NCBI GenBank assembly: GCA_029856375.1
Contig: JAHQWX010000063.1
Location: forward strand, 1 to 8,311
Origin: Promethearchaeia archaeon
GTDB lineage: Archaea > Asgardarchaeota > Lokiarchaeia > Sigyniarchaeales > SOKP01
Length of the DNA stretch: 8,311 bases
Direction of reading: 5' to 3'
The notes under the pieces were generated by a model that had not been told where the DNA came from, searched no databases, and saw only the letters and a program-made list of their open reading frames with translations. Positions 1 to 5,258 of this stretch are shown in pieces. The position numbers were made by a program, and so were the translations under genes. Numbering within the stretch: the stretch's first letter is position 1; the number at the start of each line of letters is the position of its first letter.

Positions 1-532
1 CCTCGATGTCTTTCTGTGTTGGTACTTTTTGCCTTAGTTCTCCAGAAGGAATATTGACGCCTTTATTGGACGAAATTGGTCCTCCAGCAACCACTTGACC
101 TATCACATGGTCCTTTTCCTTACTCTTTATCTCTATTCTAATTATCCCATCGTTAATAAAGATAAAGTCTCCGATGTTGATATCCGAAAGAAAACCTTTG
201 TAAGGAATAGAGATCTGCTCTTTATCGCCTTCTATATCTTTTTCAAAAATTTTGATCGTTTGGTCAACATTCATTATGTACGGTTCTGTTAACTTCCCAA
301 CGCGGATCTTAGGTCCTTGTATGTCAGCTAGGATCCCGATATATTCGTCAATCTCACGAATCATTTCGAAAGTTTCTTTCTTTTGTTCGTGTGTTCCATG
401 AGAAAAGTTCAAGCGGAACACATCAACGCCCGAATCAATTAATTTTCTCAATACATCTTTATTGTTGGAAGCTGGACCAAGGGTAGATACGATTTTAGTC
501 TTTACAAGTTTATCTTGAAACATAAAACTCAT
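1..532 (-). CDS. pyk: Pyruvate kinase, N-terminal part (cut by left window edge)
   Basis: Glycolytic enzyme transferring phosphate from phosphoenolpyruvate to ADP, giving pyruvate and ATP in the cytoplasm. I translated this open frame by hand; 177 residues are visible of the roughly 470 usual for the family. The opening strand reads KTKIVSTLGPAS (residues 11-22). The substrate and metal site RLNFSHG is at 40-46 and ADIQGPKIR at 69-77. The B-domain lid carries INDG at 126-129, where DDG is commoner, and SNKGVNIP at 155-162. The frame then returns to the barrel at QKD (172-174) before the window ends, so the PEP-site lysine region and the C-terminal regulatory domain are not visible. ATG at 532 and ATG at 523 are both possible starts, and neither has a clear ribosome binding site. 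The stop of the 149-aa gene lies 19 bases upstream with no obvious TATA box between, so it is probably read from that gene's promoter. GC is higher than in most neighbours, as expected for a conserved, highly expressed enzyme. Confidence 0.95.
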   Translation of the reverse strand, partial: MSFMFQDKLVKTKIVSTLGPASNNKDVLRKLIDSGVDVFRLNFSHGTHEQKKETFEMIREIDEYIGILADIQGPKIRVGKLTEPYIMNVDQTIKIFEKDIEGDKEQISIPYKGFLSDINIGDFIFINDGIIRIEIKSKEKDHVIGQVVAGGPISSNKGVNIPSGELRQKVPTQKDIE

Positions 533-551
533 CAACTTCTTTTTATAAAAT

Positions 552-1001
552 TCAATTAGTATTTTCTGCTATTTTAATTAATCTATTTTGCAGTAGGTAA
601 TAAATATCTATCAGTTTTTGTTTTAGTTTTAAAAAATCCTCTGTACTTGATAGTTCTTTTAGACATATTAAACTTAATCTATATTGTTCTGGTTTTAATG
701 GATATTGAATTAGAAGCATCTGGCTCTTTTTAACCATTTCTTTACACATTAAAACTAGAAAATCTGAACTTTGTGACGCTAAAACAATTGATAAGAAATA
801 TTTGTGTTTAGGAGGTTTTTCAGGATTTTTAAATTTAAATAGCATTAACTTGTTTCTTAATTCATCCGCTAAAGAGTAAATAGATTTGACTTCATACTGG
901 ATAATATTCCCATCTTCTTTTTTAGAAATTGGAAGAAATTTTCCTTTTATTTTTTGGGATTTTCTTATTAGGTTTTCAATAAATTCGTTGAGCGATTCCA
1001 T
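552..1001 (-). CDS. Unknown 149-aa helical protein upstream of pyruvate kinase
   Basis: I do not recognise this protein. It begins with ATG at 1001 and ends at a TGA 19 bases before the pyruvate kinase start, so the two are probably co-transcribed. It has no signal peptide and no convincing membrane segment. It is rich in Lys, Leu and Ile and looks mainly helical: helices are suggested at about 3-17, 40-56, 68-98 (the most hydrophobic part, around FLSIVLASQSSDFLVLMCKE) and 105-145. A proline/lysine turn (NPEKPPKHK, 59-67) separates the N-terminal and central parts. Its two cysteines (86 and 113) form no metal motif. A role tied to glycolysis is possible only by position. The frame is real rather than a shadow because it is long, starts at ATG behind an AT-rich promoter-like stretch, and has no competing frame. 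Confidence 0.72.
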   Translation of the reverse strand: MESLNEFIENLIRKSQKIKGKFLPISKKEDGNIIQYEVKSIYSLADELRNKLMLFKFKNPEKPPKHKYFLSIVLASQSSDFLVLMCKEMVKKSQMLLIQYPLKPEQYRLSLICLKELSSTEDFLKLKQKLIDIYYLLQNRLIKIAENTN

Positions 1002-1040
1002 ATAATAAACCGAAAGGATACATTAGTAAAAATTTTTTAT

Positions 1041-1050
1041 TTTTTTAAAG
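1041..1050 (-). promoter_or_regulatory. Possible TATA box for the 149-aa gene and pyruvate kinase
   Basis: Read on the minus strand this is CTTTAAAAAA, similar to archaeal TATA boxes. It lies about 44 bases from the ATG at 1001, which would give a leader of roughly 18 bases. The surrounding 120-base gap is so AT-rich that other choices, such as the TTATAT just upstream, are nearly as good. Confidence 0.35.
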
Positions 1051-1090
1051 ATATAATTCAAATTCCATTTCAAATTCAAAAATTATTCAA

Positions 1091-1115
1091 GGAAAAAAAA
1101 ATAAAAAAAAATAGA
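1091..1115 (-). terminator. Oligo-T terminator after the membrane protein gene
   Basis: On the minus strand, 6 to 30 bases after the TAA of the membrane protein gene, there are two T runs (nine and eight T) separated by a single A and followed by CC. Archaeal RNA polymerase terminates at T runs without needing a hairpin, so this is a good intrinsic terminator. It separates the membrane protein transcript from the 149-aa/pyruvate kinase transcript. Confidence 0.7.
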
Positions 1116-1121
1116 TTTGAA

Positions 1122-1688
1122 TTAAAAGCCCTCTGATGCAGATACAGCAGCAAATGCTCCGTAAAAGATACCACTCACGAGGCCAGCTAAGATAATTACT
1201 ATGTAGACTATGATTTCCGATCCATATATAATAGTATATGAGAACCATAGTGGTGCAAGATTTGTTGAATCTGCACTTAGAAAACCAAGAAATACTAATG
1301 TAACAACAGCTGAAATAATTGCTGTGAGTAACCAAGCACCAAAAGCGGCACCTTTACTTTCTGCAGTACGACCAGCAATGATTGCGGCTAATAGAGCCGG
1401 AATAATCCCAGCTAAAACCGCCATTAATAGGTCCAACATTCCGGTACCACCGCCCATGAGATCGCTTATTAGGCCTACAATTCCCGTACTCGTCGTTCCT
1501 ACCCAAATATCACCAGGTAAGAATAGAACCGGAGCAAACAGTGAAAAGATAAAAAACATAGGATCAGAGGTTAAAAGATTAAAATACTGATCTATACCGG
1601 CCCCTAAAAGGTATACAAGCATTCCGAAGACAAAATTCAACGCTATATAGATGATTAAAGAAAGTGCGAACGCTTTTCCAAAACCCAT
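1122..1688 (-). CDS. Small integral membrane protein, about five segments, unknown function
   Basis: This is a polytopic membrane protein of 188 residues; I do not recognise the family. Hydrophobic segments are seen at about 6-28, 44-60, 85-106, 114-137 and 152-183. The first could double as an uncleaved signal anchor. Glycine- and alanine-rich packing motifs are frequent (MGGGTGM at 78-84, AAIIAG at 101-106, LAGLVSG at 167-173). The longest polar stretches are a loop at 61-84 with several Gly and Thr, a short basic/acidic link (GRTAESKG, 106-113), and a loop at 138-148 (SADSTNLAPLW). There are no cysteines or histidines and no transporter signature. It uses far more G and C than its neighbours, partly because of its Ala and Gly content. 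ATG at 1688 is the start. A palindromic TATA-like element lies about 30 bases upstream and an oligo-T tract follows the stop, so it is probably monocistronic. Confidence 0.85.
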   Translation of the reverse strand: MGFGKAFALSLIIYIALNFVFGMLVYLLGAGIDQYFNLLTSDPMFFIFSLFAPVLFLPGDIWVGTTSTGIVGLISDLMGGGTGMLDLLMAVLAGIIPALLAAIIAGRTAESKGAAFGAWLLTAIISAVVTLVFLGFLSADSTNLAPLWFSYTIIYGSEIIVYIVIILAGLVSGIFYGAFAAVSASEGF

Positions 1689-1714
1689 TATGATCTAACT
1701 CATTTAGTTTTTGC

Positions 1715-1733
1715 TATAAAAAATATTTTTTAT
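1715..1733 (-). promoter_or_regulatory. Palindromic TATA-like element of the membrane protein gene
   Basis: An 18-base perfect palindrome (ATAAAAAATATTTTTTAT, 1716-1733) includes a minus-strand TTTTTTATAG centred about 30 bases before the ATG at 1688, so the leader would be nil or a few bases. A second good box, TTTATATAAAG on the minus strand at about 1756-1766, would give a leader of roughly 45 bases. I cannot tell which is used. Confidence 0.45.
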
Positions 1734-1763
1734 TATATCTAATGTTAGGTTTTACTTTATATA

Positions 1764-1783
1764 AAAATATTGGAGAGTCCAAT
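1764..1783 (-). terminator. Hairpin and T-run terminator after the ThiF-like gene
   Basis: On the minus strand the sequence starting at the last base of the TAA stop is ATTGGA-CTC-TCCAAT, a six-pair stem with a three-base loop. It is followed by ATTTTTAT. This is a compact intrinsic terminator for the nucleotidyltransferase-ThiF transcript. Because the stem starts on the stop codon itself, it may also affect mRNA end stability. Confidence 0.55.
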
Positions 1784-2616
1784 TATTGAAATTCGATACA
1801 AATCCTACAATCTGACCTTTGGTTTAAAAAAAATTTTTCAATTTCCATATTGTACAGGTCGAAAATTATTCTATGAGGAAATTTTTGTCCAAGTATAACT
1901 TTGATGAATCCCGTTACGGCTAAAGTCGAAGCAAATAGGGCAGTTACAATCGTTGTAGAACTATTTTGTATTGGTTCAACATATTTCTTGTCCAGTATCT
2001 TCCATTCAATGGTGTCATATTGTGTGATTTTTTTTGGTGAATATTGTATTAAAAGATCAGATTCAACATCAACCAATACTCCTTGCATGCATTCGTAGCA
2101 TGGTTCATTATTTTTTGAGGATTGATATAAAATCATTCCCGAAAAGCCCGAAAAGGGATCTGTCCCTGCATAGATCATCGGTTTCTTCAGGTTTAGACAG
2201 ACAATAGAGATGAGGCTTCTTTTTATTTCGGGTAAATCCAAACCATTAAGCACGAAATTAGACTTTCTAACGATATCAATCGTATCTTTCCAGTTTTGAA
2301 AAATGTCAATATCATAAGCAATTATTTCTGAATTCAAATTGTGTATTTTGTTGATAGTATCTTTCGCAACATCGGTTTTTTTCTTACCAATCTGATCTTT
2401 CGAAAATAACGACTGTCTATTTAAATTAGATGGCTCTATATTATCGTTGTCGACTAGGATGATTTTCTGAACGCCCAATCTAGCCAGTTGAAATGCAATA
2501 TTTGTTCCAATTCCACCTACACCAATAACAGAAATTGTTTGTTTTTCAATTAATTCTTGATTAAACCAGCTAATATTTTTCTGCTTCGCGAAAAAATCTT
2601 TATTTAAGGAATTCAT
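1783..2616 (-). CDS. ThiF/MoeB/HesA-family E1-like adenylyltransferase
   Basis: Enzymes of this family bind ATP and adenylate a carboxylate, usually the C-terminal glycine of a ubiquitin-like sulfur carrier (ThiS, MoaD, SAMP, Urm1), in the cytoplasm. Visible here are the Rossmann ATP loop GVGGIG (32-37), the ribose-binding acidic pair VDNDNIEPSNLNRQ (55-68, with N64, R67, Q68), a lysine cluster at 78-80, and the Mg-site aspartate in NGLD (D127). Two zinc pairs follow, C173/C176 and C270/C273. The length (277) is normal for MoeB-like proteins. The family's N-terminal RxxRQ-type motif reads FFAKQK, so lysine may replace the arginine finger. The only other cysteine is C140, inside the core, so the crossover loop (about 177-215) has no thioester-forming cysteine; adenylation without thioester transfer is the simplest reading. 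ATG at 2616 follows the nucleotidyltransferase stop by 33 bases in one likely operon. No ThiS-, MoaD- or ubiquitin-like gene is in the window, so the substrate is unknown. Confidence 0.92.
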   Translation of the reverse strand: MNSLNKDFFAKQKNISWFNQELIEKQTISVIGVGGIGTNIAFQLARLGVQKIILVDNDNIEPSNLNRQSLFSKDQIGKKKTDVAKDTINKIHNLNSEIIAYDIDIFQNWKDTIDIVRKSNFVLNGLDLPEIKRSLISIVCLNLKKPMIYAGTDPFSGFSGMILYQSSKNNEPCYECMQGVLVDVESDLLIQYSPKKITQYDTIEWKILDKKYVEPIQNSSTTIVTALFASTLAVTGFIKVILGQKFPHRIIFDLYNMEIEKFFLNQRSDCRICIEFQ

Positions 2617-2623
2617 TATATTA

Positions 2624-2636
2624 AATCTTTAAGATT
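2624..2636. repeat. 13-base palindrome between nucleotidyltransferase and ThiF-like genes
   Basis: AATCTT-T-AAGATT is a perfect dyad in the 33-base gap, 8 bases before the ATG of the ThiF-like gene. In RNA it could form a short stem of about four pairs. It might tune translation of the second gene or be chance in AT-rich DNA. Confidence 0.4.
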
Positions 2637-2649
2637 CTATCTCATAATA

Positions 2650-3732
2650 TTATTTCTTTTTAGAAGTAGAGATAAAAGACGAATCCCCAATAATAATTTT
2701 ATCTTTAATTAGATCCTCAAGAGTGGAAAAATCACCGATAATGCTATTCGATGTGATTATTTTGTTTAAATTTGTGTTGTCTCCAATAACTGTTTCTGAT
2801 AAGATACATTGATTAATTTCAGCGTCGTCTCCAATAGACACATTTGGCCCAATGATCGATTCAGAGATTTTGGAGTTTTTTCCAATTGCTACGGGAGGGA
2901 TTATTTTAGTGCTGATTAAATTTCCTTTTTTCTTCAGAGATTCGTAGTAAGGGTCAGAAAGTTGAAGTTCGGATAATAAAAATCGATTTCCTTCCAGAAG
3001 ACTCTCTGGACGACCGAAATCGAGAATTATATCATGCATTTCGCTAATAACTACTCTTTTTCCGCTATCAATAATGCTTTGTATTATTGGAGCCAGTAAG
3101 TGTTCTTGTCCATTTTCGAGTGGGATTTTTGATTGATCTTCTAAAAGTTCAAAAAACATTGAAGAAACCGACTTTTTTACAATGTATGCTCCCGAAACTG
3201 CAAGGTTCGAGACAAATTTTTTTGGTTTTTCTATAATCTTCGTAACAAAACCTTTTTCATCACAAGAGACAACGCCATAGAATTCTGGATGTTCGACTTG
3301 TTGAACATTTATTAAAATATCAAATTGATGCTCATTATTCGTCAGTAGCATAGAAGAATAATCGCGAGTGGGCAATCTGTCGCTAAAAATTATAAACATA
3401 TCTTCGTCTTTAATAAAATCTTTTGCTAGAAGAATTGCGTCAGATAATCCAGAAAAATAAGGAACATCATCTTCCAAGCCTAAAGGTTTTTGTTCAATAA
3501 AATGAAGGCTATAATAGTCTGAATAATGATTTTTTATATATTCTGCAACTTGGCGGCCCTTATATCCAATTATGAATAATATATTGGTCCCTTTTGGAAA
3601 ATTTTTTTTCAATTTATCGAGTAAATGATCAATTATTTTCTTCCTAGAGAGTTTAATAAACGCTTTAGGTTTTGTATAAGTGAATGGTTGCATCCTTTTT
3701 CCGACGCCAGCCATGGGGCATACAATCCACAT
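2650..3732 (-). CDS. Sugar-1-phosphate nucleotidyltransferase with left-handed beta-helix tail
   Basis: Enzymes of this family transfer a nucleoside monophosphate from an NTP to a sugar 1-phosphate, making an NDP-sugar for glycan, N-glycosylation or lipid-sugar pathways. The catalytic domain occupies about 1-245. It has the nucleotide-binding signature AGVGKRMQPFTYTKPKA (8-24), the metal aspartate D118 in FSDRLP (usually GD), EKP at 168-170, GAY at 181-183, and the second metal aspartate D238 in LDFGRPE. The C-terminal part (about 277-356) is a run of hexapeptide repeats such as VAIGKN, SIIGPN, VSIGDD, TVIGDN and SIIGDF, predicted to form a left-handed beta-helix. This part may trimerise the enzyme or bind an acyl donor, as in GlmU-like and archaeal two-domain homologues. 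The NTP and sugar cannot be assigned. ATG at 3732 is supported by a TATA box centred 26 bases upstream, giving a leaderless mRNA, and by the signature starting at residue 8. It is first in an operon with the ThiF-like gene. Confidence 0.93.
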   Translation of the reverse strand: MWIVCPMAGVGKRMQPFTYTKPKAFIKLSRKKIIDHLLDKLKKNFPKGTNILFIIGYKGRQVAEYIKNHYSDYYSLHFIEQKPLGLEDDVPYFSGLSDAILLAKDFIKDEDMFIIFSDRLPTRDYSSMLLTNNEHQFDILINVQQVEHPEFYGVVSCDEKGFVTKIIEKPKKFVSNLAVSGAYIVKKSVSSMFFELLEDQSKIPLENGQEHLLAPIIQSIIDSGKRVVISEMHDIILDFGRPESLLEGNRFLLSELQLSDPYYESLKKKGNLISTKIIPPVAIGKNSKISESIIGPNVSIGDDAEINQCILSETVIGDNTNLNKIITSNSIIGDFSTLEDLIKDKIIIGDSSFISTSKKK

Positions 3733-3752
3733 GTTAAGCCAAGTTTGCGCGA

Positions 3753-3762
3753 TATTTTATAA
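3753..3762 (-). promoter_or_regulatory. TATA box of the nucleotidyltransferase-ThiF operon
   Basis: The minus strand reads TTATAAAATA, centred about 26 bases before the ATG at 3732. Since archaeal TATA boxes sit about 26 bases before the transcription start, the mRNA should begin at or next to the start codon. No ribosome binding site is visible, which fits. Confidence 0.65.
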
Positions 3763-3789
3763 TTATTATTATGATGCATTATAATAATT
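3761..3789. promoter_or_regulatory. Large dyad beside the operon promoter, candidate operator
   Basis: Perfect nine-base arms AATTATTAT (3761-3769) and ATAATAATT (3781-3789) flank a centre that continues the dyad (ATG at 3771-3773 with CAT at 3777-3779), so 12 of 14 positions pair about base 3775. The dyad touches the upstream edge of the TATA box and covers where TFB would bind, the right place for a repressor or activator. AT-rich DNA yields such dyads by chance, so position is the main argument. Confidence 0.45.
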
Positions 3790-3855
3790 CTATTAAAAAT
3801 TAAAAGATTGTTTATCGAAGAAATCATCTTTAAATTTTATTAATTCATGAAATGG

Positions 3856-4374
3856 TTAATCATTAAGTATTTTATCTAAAACCTGATATATATTCCCCTT
3901 TTTTAACTCATTTTGCACAATTTTTTTTAGTTTTCCTAAGTAATATTTATCGGATTTATTCATATCACTCTTATAGACAAATTTTTTGAGAGTGATCGAT
4001 AATTTTTCGTCAAGAAATTTTGGGGGGATCTCTTTTACTAATTCGGTTTTGGTTTTTTTTACCTCAATTTCTGAGCTTTTTCTTTGGTTTAGTAGTTCCT
4101 CATATTTATAATTAATATTTCGTATCCAAGTGATAATTCTATCAAAATCTCCTCTTAAATAAGTTCTGCTATTGAGAAATTCTTTGAATTCGAGAATGTG
4201 TGATAAAAATTCATCTATCGAATCTTTATTTCTTTTTTTTTTCTCTTCTTTTGTTTGTGTAATTTTTTTAATTGCTTTCTTTTTTTGGGCTTTCGTTATG
4301 GGTTTAACTGATTCTTCTATTTTTTTGCCTTTTGATTTTGAATATCCACTTTCTAACCATTTTTTTAAGGACAT
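3856..4374 (-). CDS. Unknown lysine-rich 172-aa protein
   Basis: I do not recognise this protein. The first 50 residues contain 18 lysines and no hydrophobic core, so this is probably a disordered basic tail suited to nucleic acid or ribosome binding; that function is inferred from charge only. From about residue 52 the sequence looks folded and helical (IDEFLSHILEFKEFLNSR at 53-70, FDRIITWIRNINYKYEELL at 77-95). A charged KSSEIEVKKTKTE linker follows (99-111), then a second helical part at 119-170. There are no cysteines, no histidine cluster, no signal peptide and no membrane segment. ATG at 4374 follows a TATA-like TTATATAT centred about 32 bases upstream, giving a leader of only a few bases. 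It is transcribed away from the HAD gene and ends 123 bases before the nucleotidyltransferase start. That downstream gene has its own promoter, so the two are probably separate transcripts. Confidence 0.75.
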   Translation of the reverse strand: MSLKKWLESGYSKSKGKKIEESVKPITKAQKKKAIKKITQTKEEKKKRNKDSIDEFLSHILEFKEFLNSRTYLRGDFDRIITWIRNINYKYEELLNQRKSSEIEVKKTKTELVKEIPPKFLDEKLSITLKKFVYKSDMNKSDKYYLGKLKKIVQNELKKGNIYQVLDKILND

Positions 4375-4401
4375 AATCAGTCTTTAATTAAATCAAGAAA
4401 A

Positions 4402-4410
4402 GATATATAA
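4402..4410. promoter_or_regulatory. TATA-like element shared by two divergent genes
   Basis: GATATATAA reads as a TATA-like box in both directions. It is centred about 32 bases from the minus-strand ATG at 4374 and about 38 bases from the plus-strand TTG at 4444. In a 69-base gap it is the best box for either gene, so one TBP site may serve both or the two may compete. Confidence 0.45.
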
Positions 4411-4413
4411 TCT

Positions 4414-4445
4414 AATATTAATTTATCAATAATTGGATTAATATT
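4414..4445. repeat. Inverted repeat covering the start codon of the HAD gene
   Basis: AATATTAAT (4414-4422) and ATTAATATT (4437-4445) are perfect nine-base arms around a 14-base spacer. The right arm includes the first two bases of the TTG start. It may be an operator downstream of the TATA box, or, if transcribed, a weak hairpin over the start codon. Chance is a real alternative because it is all A/T. Confidence 0.35.
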
Positions 4446-5247
4446 GAAAGATAGAGTCAATGAGAAATTAAAGCCAGAAGCAATTATATTCGATTTTGGG
4501 TTTACTCTACTCTATTTTGTCAATCCCTCTATGGAGAAATGGAATAGTCTTGAGGAGCAAGGTCTAAATTTAGTTGGAAAATTTTTGTTAAATAAAGGAG
4601 TATTCACAAAAGATATTCAGATTCAGAGATTTATTAAAAAAGTGAGAAGATTAAACTTAAAATTCTTAAAGCGGAGTTTTGAAACCAAATTGGAATACAC
4701 AAGTTCGTATATTTTTAAAGAGGCATTAAACGAAATGAAATATTTAGATGGAGCGATTATTAATGATTTTTTAACTTTAGAGGTATTAGAAGAAATGTCA
4801 GATATGTATTATTCCATAGGGGAAAAGGAATGGATACCATTTGAAGATACTTTAGAAACTTTAAATAAAATCTCAGAAGCTAATATTAAAACTGCAGTGT
4901 TGTCTAATACTAAACACCACAACATTATATTGAAACAGTTAAGAGATTACAATTTGCTCAATTATTTTGAGATAGTTGTTACATCAGCAGAATTTGGGAA
5001 AAGAAAACCAAATATTGAGATTTTTCAACATACTCTCGATAAATTAGGAGTTTCTAATTGTCCTGAAAACTGTGTGATGATAGGAGATGAAGCAGCAGAC
5101 ATGATTGGGGGAAAAAAAGCAAAATTAACTACTATTTTAATAAATAGAGAATTTAAATTCCCCTTCGAACAAGAAATAAAGAAAAAATATCAGCCAGATT
5201 ATAAGATTGATAAAATTTCTGAATTGTTTAAATACATTCAAATATAA
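4444..5247 (+). CDS. HAD-superfamily hydrolase lacking the second catalytic aspartate
   Basis: A cytoplasmic haloacid-dehalogenase-fold enzyme; most relatives are phosphatases for small phosphorylated metabolites. The nucleophile motif reads FDFGFTLL (16-23): D17 is present, but the position two residues on, normally the acid/base aspartate of phosphatases, is G19. Motif II is LSNT (153-156). Motif III is the lysine in FGKRKPN (184-190, probably K188). Motif IV is MIGDEAADMIGG (212-223, with D215 and D219). A helical C1-type cap lies between motifs I and II (about 28-125). The D+2 loss is also seen in true haloacid dehalogenases (DAYGTL) and some DxVGTL proteins, so simple phosphatase activity is uncertain. 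The start is TTG at 4444. The first in-frame ATG is residue 30, beyond the nucleophile, and an in-frame stop lies at 4408, so no upstream ATG or GTG is available. It converges on the radical SAM gene with 11 bases between stops. Confidence 0.88.
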   Translation: MKDRVNEKLKPEAIIFDFGFTLLYFVNPSMEKWNSLEEQGLNLVGKFLLNKGVFTKDIQIQRFIKKVRRLNLKFLKRSFETKLEYTSSYIFKEALNEMKYLDGAIINDFLTLEVLEEMSDMYYSIGEKEWIPFEDTLETLNKISEANIKTAVLSNTKHHNIILKQLRDYNLLNYFEIVVTSAEFGKRKPNIEIFQHTLDKLGVSNCPENCVMIGDEAADMIGGKKAKLTTILINREFKFPFEQEIKKKYQPDYKIDKISELFKYIQI

Positions 5248-5258
5248 TTCGTTTAGTT

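Noticed and set aside
95..292. Plus-strand 65-codon open frame
   Set aside because: It lies wholly antisense to the well-conserved pyruvate kinase frame and has no family features.
1055..1123. Inverted copies of AATTCAAAT, plus several TTCAAATT-like repeats
   Set aside because: Low-complexity A/T sequence with a 51-base spacer around a terminator. No stable structure is evident, so chance is the simpler explanation.
1210..1590. Plus-strand 126-codon frame and minus-strand 82-codon frame (1087-1335)
   Set aside because: Both overlap the membrane protein gene, whose hydrophobic segments, promoter and terminator fit a real gene. The antisense frame is a by-product of its Ala/Gly-rich codons.
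1901..2098. Plus-strand 65-codon frame
   Set aside because: Antisense to the conserved C-terminal half of the ThiF-like gene.
3633..3827. Minus-strand 64-codon frame across the nucleotidyltransferase start
   Set aside because: It overlaps the signature motif of the nucleotidyltransferase in another frame and covers its promoter and dyad. No conserved features.
3797..3832. Possible hairpin (AAAGAT with ATCTTT) after the 172-aa gene
   Set aside because: Only six A/T-rich pairs around a loop of about 17 bases. The nearby T runs may end the transcript, but the hairpin itself is not convincing.
4172..4387. Plus-strand 71-codon hydrophobic frame, Phe-rich
   Set aside because: It is the antisense image of the lysine codons (AAA/AAG) in the lysine-rich gene.
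5248..5258. Dedicated terminators between the convergent HAD and radical SAM genes
   Set aside because: Only 11 bases separate the stops. Any terminator must lie inside the opposite gene, and no clear T run or stem is visible.
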